A program made the translations under genes and the position numbers. A model generated the notes under the pieces. That model searched no databases, was not told where the DNA came from, and saw only the letters and a list, made by a program, of their open reading frames with translations. DNA of 13,061 nt from Verrucomicrobiota bacterium (GTDB taxonomy: Bacteria; Verrucomicrobiota; Verrucomicrobiia; Opitutales; Oceanipulchritudinaceae). Position 1 is the first letter of the stretch, and each line of letters opens with the position of its first letter. Below, one piece after another: positions 6,258 through 13,061 of the stretch. The stretch spans positions 1-13,061 of the forward strand of contig JAAAOD010000170.1 of NCBI GenBank assembly GCA_009908535.1. The letters run 5' to 3'.

Positions 6258-7190
6258 ATGGCGATACTTACGGTAACGGACATCGAAAAGCGCTATGGCG
6301 AACTGAAGGCGGTGGACGGAGTCTCCTTTGCCGTGGAAGCCGGGGAGATCTACGGCCTCCTCGGGCCGAACGGGGCGGGCAAGACAACGACGATCTCGGT
6401 CATCTCCGGCCTGCTGCGCGCAAACGCGGGGACGGTGGAAGTGGACGGACAGCCCTTCTGGAAAGATCCCGTGCGGGCGAAGGGGCGGATGGGCGTCGTG
6501 CCGCAGGAAATCGCGCTCTACGAGGAACTGACCGGGCGGGAAAACCTCCTTTTCTGGGGCCGCCTCGCCGGGCTGGGCAAAGGAGCGGCGCGGCGGCGCG
6601 CGGACGAGTTGCTGGAGGCCCTGAGCCTCGACAGCCGGGGCGGCGACCTCGTGAAGGCCTATTCCGGCGGCATGAAGCGCCGCATCAACATGGGATGCGC
6701 CCTCATGCACCGGCCGAAGCTGCTCCTGCTGGACGAGCCGACGGTGGGCATCGACCCGCAGGCGCGGAACAACATCCTTGATTTTGTCGAGCAGCTGGCG
6801 GCGGACGGCACGGCGGTGCTGTACACGACGCACTACCTCGAGGAAGCCGAACGCTTCTGCAACCGCATCGGGATCATCGACCACGGCCAAGTGCTGGCGG
6901 AAGGCACGCTCGCGGAGCTGCAGCAACTGGCCGGGGGCAAACAGCTGTACACCCTCGAGGGGGAACTCGACGGCGCGCGGGAGCGGCTGCCGACGGAGTT
7001 CCACCAGCGGTTCCGGATCCTCCAGAGCAGCGAAACGCAGCTGACCGTCGCCTCCATCGAGGATCGCAACCCGGCGGACTGCCTGCGCGAGCTGCTCGAC
7101 CTGCCGGTCCGCTTCGGCAACATCTCCCTGAAAAACCCGACCCTGAACGAAGTGTTCCTGAACCTCACCGGCCGGGACCTGCGGGAGTAG
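6258..7190 (+). CDS. ABC transporter ATP-binding protein, ABC-2 exporter type
   Basis: The 310-residue cytoplasmic ATPase powers the export pair encoded just downstream. All motifs are intact: Walker A GPNGAGKT at 36-43, Q-loop Gln83 (VVPQE), signature YSGGMKRR at 135-142, Walker B LLLLDEPT at 155-162 with catalytic Glu160, and the H-loop His192 in YTTHYLEEAE. Met after SGG and the MKRR ending are typical of the DrrA/NatA/CcmA-like subgroup that pairs with ABC-2 permeases. The last 90 residues form the usual accessory domain ending LNEVFLNLTGRDLR. A strong GGAAGGAAGG ribosome-binding site precedes ATG 6258. The permease gene starts 4 bases after the stop. The substrate (drug, lipid, ion or polysaccharide) cannot be told from the ATPase. 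Confidence 0.95.
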   Translation: MAILTVTDIEKRYGELKAVDGVSFAVEAGEIYGLLGPNGAGKTTTISVISGLLRANAGTVEVDGQPFWKDPVRAKGRMGVVPQEIALYEELTGRENLLFWGRLAGLGKGAARRRADELLEALSLDSRGGDLVKAYSGGMKRRINMGCALMHRPKLLLLDEPTVGIDPQARNNILDFVEQLAADGTAVLYTTHYLEEAERFCNRIGIIDHGQVLAEGTLAELQQLAGGKQLYTLEGELDGARERLPTEFHQRFRILQSSETQLTVASIEDRNPADCLRELLDLPVRFGNISLKNPTLNEVFLNLTGRDLRE

Positions 7191-7194
7191 CCGC

Positions 7195-8472
7195 ATGAAG
7201 CCCGCGACCTTCAGCGCCTTGTTTGCCAAGGACCTGCTCAAGGCCCGGCGGAAGCCGGTGGCCTACCTTATCAACATCGCCATCCCGTTGCTCATGACGG
7301 GCATCATCGGCTTTATCTTTCAACCTTCCGAAGACGGTGGCCAGGGCCTCGGTGTCATGAAAATGGCCGTCGTCGACGAGGACCGGTCCATTGTCGGGGA
7401 ATTCCTCGCCGGGGCGGTCAACAACGAGGAAATGCGCGAAAACCTCGACCTGCGCTTCCTCGACCGCGAGGCGGCGATGGCCTCCCTGCTCGACAACGAC
7501 ATCGCCGCCGTCCTCATCCTGCCCGAAGGCTTCAGCGACGCCTACCTGCGCGGGGCGGAGGTGCCGCCGCTGCGCCTGATCAAGAATCCCGCCCAGCGCT
7601 ACCATCCGGCCGTCCTCGAGGAATTGATGGGCGTCGTCGTGGAAAGCGCCAATGGCCTGTACCGTGTCGCCGGGGAGGACCTGCGGGACTGGCGGGAAGT
7701 GATCGAGGAAGAGGGCGTGCCGGACATGAACCGGATCGCGGGCCTCCTGCTGCGTCTCGGGGACCGCTTCGAGCGGGCCGGCGGGCTGCTCTTTCCGCCC
7801 CTCGTCCAGTACGAAACGGTGGCCCCCGCCGACGGGGAGGCGGACGACGCCGGCGGCGGGGGCGTCAACCTCTTCGGCTACATCCTGCCGGGCTTTGTCG
7901 GACTCTTCATGTTCTTCCTCGCCGACAACGTCGTGCGCGACATCTTCCGCGAGGAACTGGCGAAGACCCTCGAGCGCTACCGGACCTTCCACGCCTCCCT
8001 GCTTCCCTTCATGGCCTCGAAGGCGCTCGTCTCCCTGCTGGTCGTGACGATCGCCATGTACATCACGATCGGCCTCGGCGTCGTGATTTTTGGAATACAG
8101 ATGCGGAACACGGGGACGCTGCTGCTGTACGTCACCGTCTACAGCTTTTTCGTGACGGGCCTTATCACCTTCATGAACGCGCTTTCGGGGACGGAGAAGC
8201 GGGCGGACACCCTCAACCCGATTCTCGTCTTCGCGATCGCCTTCCTCGGCGGCAACATGGTGCCGGCGCAGCAACTGCCGGGCTTCATCACCGACAACAT
8301 CAGCTGGCTCCTGCCGAACTACTGGTTCATCACCGGCATGCAGCACCTGCAGTTCGGCTGGTACGACGTATCCATTCCCGGCTACAGCCTGCTCATGCTC
8401 GCCCTCGGGCTGCTGCTGCTCTACCTCGGCGCGCGCATCCTGCACCGCAAACTGGAAAGGAGGCGCCTCTAG
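7195..8472 (+). CDS. ABC-2 type permease, first subunit
   Basis: The 425-residue membrane protein has the ABC2_membrane_3 layout: one N-terminal helix (about 24-43, YLINIAIPLLMTGIIGFIF), a large extracytoplasmic domain (about 44-220) and five or six helices at the end. The helix block opens with FGYILPGFVGLFMFFLADNV, followed by the cytoplasmic coupling segment REELAKTLERYRTF, and later FLGGNMVPAQQLPGF, the reentrant Gly-rich turn typical of the family. The start is 4 bases after the ATPase stop, with GGGAG inside the preceding gene as ribosome-binding site. The second permease follows after 22 bases. The two permeases differ in sequence, so the exporter core is probably a heterodimer with two ATPase copies. 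It resembles NatB- or YbhS/YbhR-type systems, but no HlyD-like partner is present here. Confidence 0.92.
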   Translation: MKPATFSALFAKDLLKARRKPVAYLINIAIPLLMTGIIGFIFQPSEDGGQGLGVMKMAVVDEDRSIVGEFLAGAVNNEEMRENLDLRFLDREAAMASLLDNDIAAVLILPEGFSDAYLRGAEVPPLRLIKNPAQRYHPAVLEELMGVVVESANGLYRVAGEDLRDWREVIEEEGVPDMNRIAGLLLRLGDRFERAGGLLFPPLVQYETVAPADGEADDAGGGGVNLFGYILPGFVGLFMFFLADNVVRDIFREELAKTLERYRTFHASLLPFMASKALVSLLVVTIAMYITIGLGVVIFGIQMRNTGTLLLYVTVYSFFVTGLITFMNALSGTEKRADTLNPILVFAIAFLGGNMVPAQQLPGFITDNISWLLPNYWFITGMQHLQFGWYDVSIPGYSLLMLALGLLLLYLGARILHRKLERRRL

Positions 8473-8494
8473 CCGCGCGGAGGCCGGACAAGCC

Positions 8495-9631
8495 ATGAAA
8501 AAAGTCTTTCTCATCGGGCACCTCGACCTGCGGATCTTCCTGAAGGACAAGAGCGGCTGGTTCTGGCTCTTCATCGCGCCGGCGCTGTTCATCTTCTTTT
8601 TCGGCTTCGCCAACCGCCCGCCGGGCGATCCCTCCAATCCGCGTCCGGGGGTCCTCATTGAAAACCTCGACCGCGGCGAACTCGGGGAGGTCCTCCTCGC
8701 CGAACTCGGCGAACAGGGGCTGGCGCTGCTCGGGCCGGCGGAGCGGGACGAAGCGCGGCGCGGCATCCGCATCCCGAAGGATTTCAGCGAGAAAGTGCGC
8801 GCCGGGGAAAGCGTCGACGTCGAATTCTTCAAGATCGAGGAAAGCGCGGCGGCCATCGAGTCGATGGTGGAACTGCGGCTCGGGCGCGCCCTCGTCAGCC
8901 TGAACACGCAGCTCTTCCGCTTTGTCGTGGAGGGCGGGGAGCTGGCGGGCATGGAGGCGTCCACGCTGGCCGACCAGCTGGGCGGCGGGGATCCCGTCTC
9001 CCTGACGGTGGAGTGGGGCTCGCGGAAGCCCCTGCCGCACGGCTATAACCAGACCCTGCCGGGGACGCTGGTCATGTTCCTGCTCCTCAACCTGACCATT
9101 TTCGGGGCGGGCGGCCTTTCGCGGGCTCGGCTGACCGGCATCATGAAGCGGCTGGCGGTCTATCCGCTGTCGAAGAGGGAAGTGGTCACGGGCAAGATTT
9201 ACGGCCTCTTCCTCCTCGCTCTGATCCAGATCGCCGTCTTCCTGCTCCTCGGCGAATTCGTCTTCTCCGTGGAAATCAGCCACCATCCGGTCGGCATCGC
9301 GCTGGTTCTCTTCCTCTTTTCCTGGATGGCGGCCTCGCTGGGGGTGCTCATCGGCGCCTACGTGACCTCGCCGGAAAAGACCTACGGCATCTGCATCGGC
9401 GGCAGCCTCATCATCGCGGCCTTCGGCGGCTGCTGGTGGCCCCTTGAAATCCTTTCCGAGGAACTGCAGCTCTTCGCGCGGCTCTTCCCGACCGCATGGG
9501 CGATGGGCGCCCTCAACCAGCTCATTTCCTTCGGCGCGGACATCGGGCACATCCTCCCGGAACTGGGCGTGCTCTTCCTCTTCGCCCTCGCCGCACACGC
9601 GGTGGCGAGCCTTTCCCTGCGCTACCAGTAG
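8495..9631 (+). CDS. ABC-2 type permease, second subunit
   Basis: The 378-residue partner of the preceding permease has one N-terminal helix (about 23-40, WFWLFIAPALFIFFFGF), an extracytoplasmic domain to about residue 185, then six hydrophobic segments. Family-like stretches include LTGIMKRLAVYPLSKREVVTG (cytoplasmic coupling helix, given here in part) and GGCWWPLEILSEELQ near 310, a turn frequently seen in ABC-2 permeases, followed by LFPTAWAMGALNQLI. A GGAGG ribosome-binding site lies 11 bases before ATG 8495. The 22-base gap to the previous gene supports one operon. The long reading frame on the opposite strand is an effect of the high G+C. Confidence 0.92.
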   Translation: MKKVFLIGHLDLRIFLKDKSGWFWLFIAPALFIFFFGFANRPPGDPSNPRPGVLIENLDRGELGEVLLAELGEQGLALLGPAERDEARRGIRIPKDFSEKVRAGESVDVEFFKIEESAAAIESMVELRLGRALVSLNTQLFRFVVEGGELAGMEASTLADQLGGGDPVSLTVEWGSRKPLPHGYNQTLPGTLVMFLLLNLTIFGAGGLSRARLTGIMKRLAVYPLSKREVVTGKIYGLFLLALIQIAVFLLLGEFVFSVEISHHPVGIALVLFLFSWMAASLGVLIGAYVTSPEKTYGICIGGSLIIAAFGGCWWPLEILSEELQLFARLFPTAWAMGALNQLISFGADIGHILPELGVLFLFALAAHAVASLSLRYQ

Positions 9632-9683
9632 CAGAAGCCGCCGCCCGCTTGCCAAAGTTCTCCGGGACGGGTATGGATAGCGG

Positions 9684-10589
9684 GTGGTGGTGCGCAAGCC
9701 AACCAATTCCTCGACCGTCCTGCTGGCGATCGGCTTCGTCTTCTTCTGGAATTCAGGCTTTGTCGCGGCCGAGAACGAGCTTCCCTACGCGGGGCCGTTC
9801 ACACAGCTCTTCTGGCGGTACCTTTCCTTGTGCCTGATCATGACGGCCTTCCTCCTTGTGCGCGGACGTCTGCGCTGGCCGGGTTGGAGGAGGGTGTCCG
9901 TGGCCGCGGTCGTGGGAATCCTCGCTCATGCGGCATGGCTGAGCTTCACCCTGCTCTCCCTCGCCACAGGCGTCCCGGCGGGGATCGTCGCCCTTGTCGT
10001 GGCTTTGCAGCCTCTTGCGACCGGTGCCCTGTCCGGACTGGTGGTGGGGGAACCCGTCGGGCGCATGCGGTGGCTGGGCCTCCTGACCGGCTTCGCCGGG
10101 GTCGCCGTGACGGTGGCGGCCCGCATGGAGACCACCGAGGGCGTCCCTTTCCATGGCTATTTGCTGCCCTTCGGGGCGGCCCTCTCCATGACGACGGCAA
10201 GTCTCATTCAGCGGCGGACGGAGGTGTGCTGGCCGGAGCGTATCCTGCCAATGGGCCAGCAGCTTTTCTGGCAGAGCCTGGCCTCCTGCCTCGTTTTGAT
10301 CGGGCCGGCCCTCATCGTGGAACAACTGGCCACGGAATGGACCCAGGAATTCGTCGTGACCATGGCCTGGCTTGTCGTGGCCGTCTCCCTGCTCGCCTAC
10401 GCCCTGATGTGGAAACTGCTGGGCCGGGTCGACGCCACCCGCGTCGCCAGCCTCTTTTATTTCGGACCTCCGGTCACCATGCTCATGGCCTGGGTCATCT
10501 TCGGGGACCAGGTGCGGCTCATGGACGGTGTCGGCTTCGCCATCGTCGCCGTCGGCGTGTTCCTCTCCCATTGGCGCGACCGCGGGTGA
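9684..10589 (+). CDS. EamA/DMT-superfamily transporter (RhaT/RarD-like permease)
   Basis: The 301-residue protein has about ten hydrophobic helices arranged as two EamA repeats (about 10-145 and 155-297). The first repeat ends with the typical EPVGRMRWLGLLTGFAGVAVT, the second with YFGPPVTMLMAWVIFGDQV, where Pro and Glu/Asp turns precede the last two helices. Members export or import small metabolites such as amino acids, sugars or nucleosides; the substrate is not readable here. The start is uncertain: three consecutive GTG codons lie at 9684, 9687 and 9690, and an ATG at 9674 is out of frame. The gene is 52 bases after the ABC permease and may share its transcript, but the G+C falls afterwards and the next gene has its own leader. 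Confidence 0.88.
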   Translation: MVVRKPTNSSTVLLAIGFVFFWNSGFVAAENELPYAGPFTQLFWRYLSLCLIMTAFLLVRGRLRWPGWRRVSVAAVVGILAHAAWLSFTLLSLATGVPAGIVALVVALQPLATGALSGLVVGEPVGRMRWLGLLTGFAGVAVTVAARMETTEGVPFHGYLLPFGAALSMTTASLIQRRTEVCWPERILPMGQQLFWQSLASCLVLIGPALIVEQLATEWTQEFVVTMAWLVVAVSLLAYALMWKLLGRVDATRVASLFYFGPPVTMLMAWVIFGDQVRLMDGVGFAIVAVGVFLSHWRDRG

Positions 10590-10675
10590 GTTACGGCTTC
10601 AGGCCCACTTTTGCTTGCCGAAACCGGCCTCATGGGTTTGTGGTAGTAAACGTTAATCATAAACGGTTCTCCATC

Positions 10676-11479
10676 ATGAAATTCAAACAATTAGTTTCCA
10701 CTCTGTGCGCGTGCGGGATCGGCTCGGTCGCTTTTGGAGGAATCTCGATCACCAACAAATCCATCGGGGTGAATTTCTATACCCTCAGTGGTGGCGACCC
10801 GGCCCCGCCGATCAACAGCGGGGTGGGCCCTGAAATCGCAGGGACCAACTTCAGCGCCTCCTCCACCGCCATCGTCAACCGGCAGGATCACTGGAACGAT
10901 ATCGGTAGGGGGCCGTAAAACGCTTCCGGATCCCTGCAGAACGTGATCGATTCAACCGGAGCGACGGTGCCGGTCGCGGTGAGCTGGTCCGGATCGGACA
11001 TGGCCCCGATCGGCTGGCCCGGTTCCGGCTTTGACGGCAACCTGCTCTCCGGCGCTATCCTTGATCTTTCTGGCGGCCCGGTGGATCTGACCTTTTCCAA
11101 CATCCCCTACGCCGAGTACAACGTCATCGCCTATGTGGATTACGAAAACCCCCTCCAGAATACGGACCTTACCATTCTGGACGGATCAGGGTCCACGGTT
11201 CTTGCGGGCGGCGTCAATGTGGCGGATGGGATCAACGGAGACTCCAGGTCGTTCGCTTTCCCGGGCGACTACGATGACGCGAGCCTTGATGGTTCGGGCA
11301 ACTTTGTCATTTTCGAAGGGCTCACCAATCCCAACATCACGGTTCGTTCACAAAATGCCGGGAGCGTCTCCTATCTCAGCGGCGTCCAGATCGTGCAGGT
11401 GCCGGAGCCATCCCTCTTTGCGGCCGTGTTCGGAGTGGCCGCTCTCGGCGGTCTGGCCCTGCGTCGGCGGCGTTCGTAA
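10676..11479 (+). pseudogene. PEP-CTERM sorting-domain protein gene interrupted by one in-frame stop
   Basis: From ATG 10676 the frame encodes a signal peptide (MKFKQLVSTLCACGIGSVAF) and 60 further residues, then meets TAA at codon 81 (10916-10918). Without any frame change it continues for 186 codons to TAA at 11477-11479. The second part contains a beta-rich region (NVIDSTGATVPVAVSWSG, DLTFSNIPYAEYNVIAYVDY, SVSYLSGVQIVQ) and a complete C-terminal sorting signal: VPEPS, a hydrophobic helix and a RRRRS tail. Such proteins are secreted, held by the tripartite tail and processed by an exosortase; no exosortase gene is in the window. Signal and tail on opposite sides of the stop show that this was a single gene of 267 codons. 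A GTG at 10943 could restart translation but would lack the signal peptide. No clear ribosome-binding site precedes ATG 10676. Confidence 0.85.
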
Positions 11480-11551
11480 AGATTTCATAAAAAAGCGGGC
11501 AATCGCTTCTTCCCTTCGCGATCCGGAGAATGCCGATGCGAAGATGACCCC

Positions 11552-12043
11552 ATGACACGGGAAAACGGGAACAAAAACCAGCCGCGTGGCCGCGGCCGCT
11601 CCGGCTTCACCCTTGTGGAAATCATGGTAGTGGTGGTGATCATCGGGTTGCTGTCGAGTGTCGCTGTTCCCGCTTTCCAGAAGATTCAGAACTCGGCGAA
11701 AATGGGACGGCTTGCCAATGACTTCCGGGCCTACTCTGCAGCCATGATGACCTTTTCCCTTGAGCAGGGCTATTTCCCGGAAGACTCGAATTCGGGAGAT
11801 ATTCCCACCGGTTTGAGCGATTACGTAAGCGTTGCGAGCTGGAACAAAGGGCCCTCGATCGGCGGGGTCTGGGATGTCGAAAAGGACGGTTCGGATTTTG
11901 TCTCAGCCATCGGGGTTCACGGCCATGATGTGAGTGATGCTTTTCTCCGTGACTTCGACGATAGGTATGACAATGGGGACCTCTCCTCCGGTGCCTTCAT
12001 GAAGATCGCCGGCGACCGCTACTACTGGATCGTGGCAAGGTAA
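11552..12043 (+). CDS. Prepilin-type N-terminal cleavage/methylation domain protein (pseudopilin-like)
   Basis: The 163-residue protein carries a class III (type IV prepilin) signal: a basic, Asn/Arg-rich 18-residue leader, the cleavage site SG|FTLVE with Phe at +1 and Glu at +5, and then the hydrophobic helix (IMVVVVIIGLLSSVAVPAF). Prepilin peptidase would cut after Gly18. After the helix, LANDFRAYSAAMMTFSLEQG matches GspG-like pseudopilins, in which an alpha-helix is followed by residues for sugar- or Ca-binding loops. The C-terminal part is Asp/Gly-rich and has no Cys, ending in DRYYWIVAR. No other type II secretion or pilus genes lie nearby, a pattern known from Verrucomicrobiota and Planctomycetota, which carry many stand-alone copies. 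The ATG at 11552 has only weak upstream GAAG. Confidence 0.87.
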   Translation: MTRENGNKNQPRGRGRSGFTLVEIMVVVVIIGLLSSVAVPAFQKIQNSAKMGRLANDFRAYSAAMMTFSLEQGYFPEDSNSGDIPTGLSDYVSVASWNKGPSIGGVWDVEKDGSDFVSAIGVHGHDVSDAFLRDFDDRYDNGDLSSGAFMKIAGDRYYWIVAR

Positions 12044-12100
12044 CAGCTTCCGGAGCGTCTCAGTCTTGCCAACACGAAAGGGGCGCGCCACAAAGGTGTC

Positions 12101-13061
12101 ATGGCCCCCCGCCGTTTTCACCTTCTCCTTGCCTCGCTTGCGGTGGGGGTCACGCTCCTTGGCGCAGCCGCGTGGCTTTTGCGCGACCGCTGGCAACCCG
12201 AGCCGGTCGGCGCGGAAGCGCAACGGCTGCTGGCGAAGTTCCATGCCGAGGGACTCGACTACGCGGACCCGGCCTACTGTGTGGACTGCCATGCCGAGGA
12301 GACGGCGGCGTGGCGGGGATCGCATCACCACCTTGCGAATGCCCCCTTGAAGGAGGGGGACTGGGAACGCCTGCTCAAGGAACGCGGTGATCTTACCCGC
12401 GATCGCGGAATGCGCTGGAAGCGGGGCGACGGCGCGCCGGTACTGGTCGAGGAAGGAACCGAAACCCGTTATCCGGTCATCGGTTCCATCGGCCTGACGC
12501 CACTCGTCCAGTACATGCACCTTGCGCCGGACGGGCGCCTGCAGGCGCATGATGTGGCCTGGGATCCGGAAAAAGAGGAATGGTTCTCCATCTTCGAGCG
12601 CGAGGGCGGCGAGCCGCGGGCGCAGGGGGAATGGGGCCACTGGACCGGACAGGGGATGAACTGGGACGCCAATTGCGCCTACTGCCACATGACGGAGTAT
12701 GAGAAGGGCTACGATGTCATGGAGGATCGCTACAATCGCCAGTGGGCGCACATGGGGATCACCTGCGCGCAATGCCATCCCGGTATGAAGACCCACCTTT
12801 CGCAGGTCCGCAACGGTAACGAGCAGTGGACGGAGACCCTCAGCAACGAACAGATCATGGAGAGCTGTGCCGCCTGCCACTCGCGGCGGGAAGAATTGAC
12901 TCCGCACAAGTTCCGCCCGGGAGACGATTTCGAGGACCATTTCCACCTCGCTCTCGCCAGCCAGCTCGGGATCTACCATCCGGACGGGCAGGTGATCGGG
13001 GAAAACTATGTCTTCGGCTCCCTGACCATGAGCTCGATGGGCCATGCCGGCGTTACCTGCA
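12101..13061 (+). CDS. Multiheme c-type cytochrome, N-terminal part (runs off window)
   Basis: The frame is open from ATG 12101 to the window end, giving 320 residues. One N-terminal hydrophobic segment (about 8-27) serves as signal peptide or anchor, so the haem part is periplasmic. Complete CxxCH haem motifs are at residues 60-64 (CVDCH), 192-196 (CAYCH), 222-226 (CAQCH) and 256-260 (CAACH); a further Cys in GHAGVTC at the last codon probably starts a fifth. ETAAWRGSHHHLAN supplies the likely distal His residues, and the stretch WTGQGMNWDANCAYCH matches a family of cytochrome c554-like proteins, some of which continue into TPR repeats; whether this one does cannot be seen. AAAGG lies 5 bases before the ATG. 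Electron transfer is the expected role, the substrate unknown. The large reading frame on the opposite strand is a shadow. Confidence 0.9.
   Translation, partial: MAPRRFHLLLASLAVGVTLLGAAAWLLRDRWQPEPVGAEAQRLLAKFHAEGLDYADPAYCVDCHAEETAAWRGSHHHLANAPLKEGDWERLLKERGDLTRDRGMRWKRGDGAPVLVEEGTETRYPVIGSIGLTPLVQYMHLAPDGRLQAHDVAWDPEKEEWFSIFEREGGEPRAQGEWGHWTGQGMNWDANCAYCHMTEYEKGYDVMEDRYNRQWAHMGITCAQCHPGMKTHLSQVRNGNEQWTETLSNEQIMESCAACHSRREELTPHKFRPGDDFEDHFHLALASQLGIYHPDGQVIGENYVFGSLTMSSMGHAGVTC

Noticed and set aside
7165..9706. Long minus-strand frames of 599 and 437 codons opposite the ABC permeases
   Set aside because: They are shadows of high-G+C coding sequence, giving Arg/Glu/His-rich low-complexity products, while the plus strand has intact permease families.
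9830..10918. 362-codon frame running from inside the EamA gene into the PEP-CTERM gene
   Set aside because: Its first part is a shifted reading of the transporter gene. Only the last part, from ATG 10676, is the real PEP-CTERM N-terminus.
11494..11509. Weak AAGCG/CGCTT stem after the PEP-CTERM gene as a terminator
   Set aside because: The stem is only five pairs, with no proper T-run behind it.
11903..13045. 380-codon minus-strand frame opposite the cytochrome
   Set aside because: The plus strand carries four CxxCH motifs and a signal segment; the minus product shows no recognisable domain.

Overview
The window looks like chromosomal DNA of a Gram-negative member of the Verrucomicrobiota, plausibly of the Opitutae type. 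This is an inference. It rests on the combination of periplasmic-glucan genes (outer membrane and periplasm), a PEP-CTERM secreted protein, a lone prepilin-type protein, a multiheme cytochrome of the kind common in Planctomycetota and Verrucomicrobiota, and high G+C. No rRNA or tRNA was found to fix the taxonomy.

Layout. Bases 1-303 hold the tail of an unrecognised gene that overlaps, by ATGA, a small basic 57-codon ORF; both read rightward. At 382-513 a short reading frame looks like the last piece of a response-regulator receiver domain, probably a remnant. From 4657 down to 503, on the minus strand, lies a compact operon in the order mdoG/opgG-like gene, unknown tail-anchored membrane protein gene, mdoH/opgH-like glucosyltransferase gene. 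The outer two should build osmoregulated periplasmic glucans: MdoH polymerises glucose at the inner membrane and MdoG acts on the backbone in the periplasm. The gene between them is coupled to both and is the best candidate for an undescribed accessory component.

Bases 4658-5481 separate this operon from the rightward genes and carry no convincing gene. They hold imperfect repeats related to CAAAGTCTCACG-N2-TTCGGCTAC, partly in inverted orientation, and a hairpin with a GAAA tetraloop.

Bases 5482-9631 form a tightly spaced rightward cluster: two small DoxX-like four-helix membrane proteins, an ABC-2 type ATPase and two different ABC-2 permeases. The last three make a plausible complete exporter of unknown substrate. 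An EamA/DMT-family transporter follows at 9684-10589. This stretch is visibly richer in G+C than the glucan operon, which is why it is full of long false reading frames on both strands.

Bases 10676-11479 encode a PEP-CTERM protein with signal peptide and C-terminal sorting signal, but its reading frame is broken by a single in-frame TAA. After it come a lone prepilin-like protein (11552-12043) and the first 320 residues of a multiheme c-type cytochrome (12101 to the window end). The most useful leads are the interrupted PEP-CTERM gene, the unknown gene inside the glucan operon, the repeat cluster, and the DoxX pair beside the exporter.
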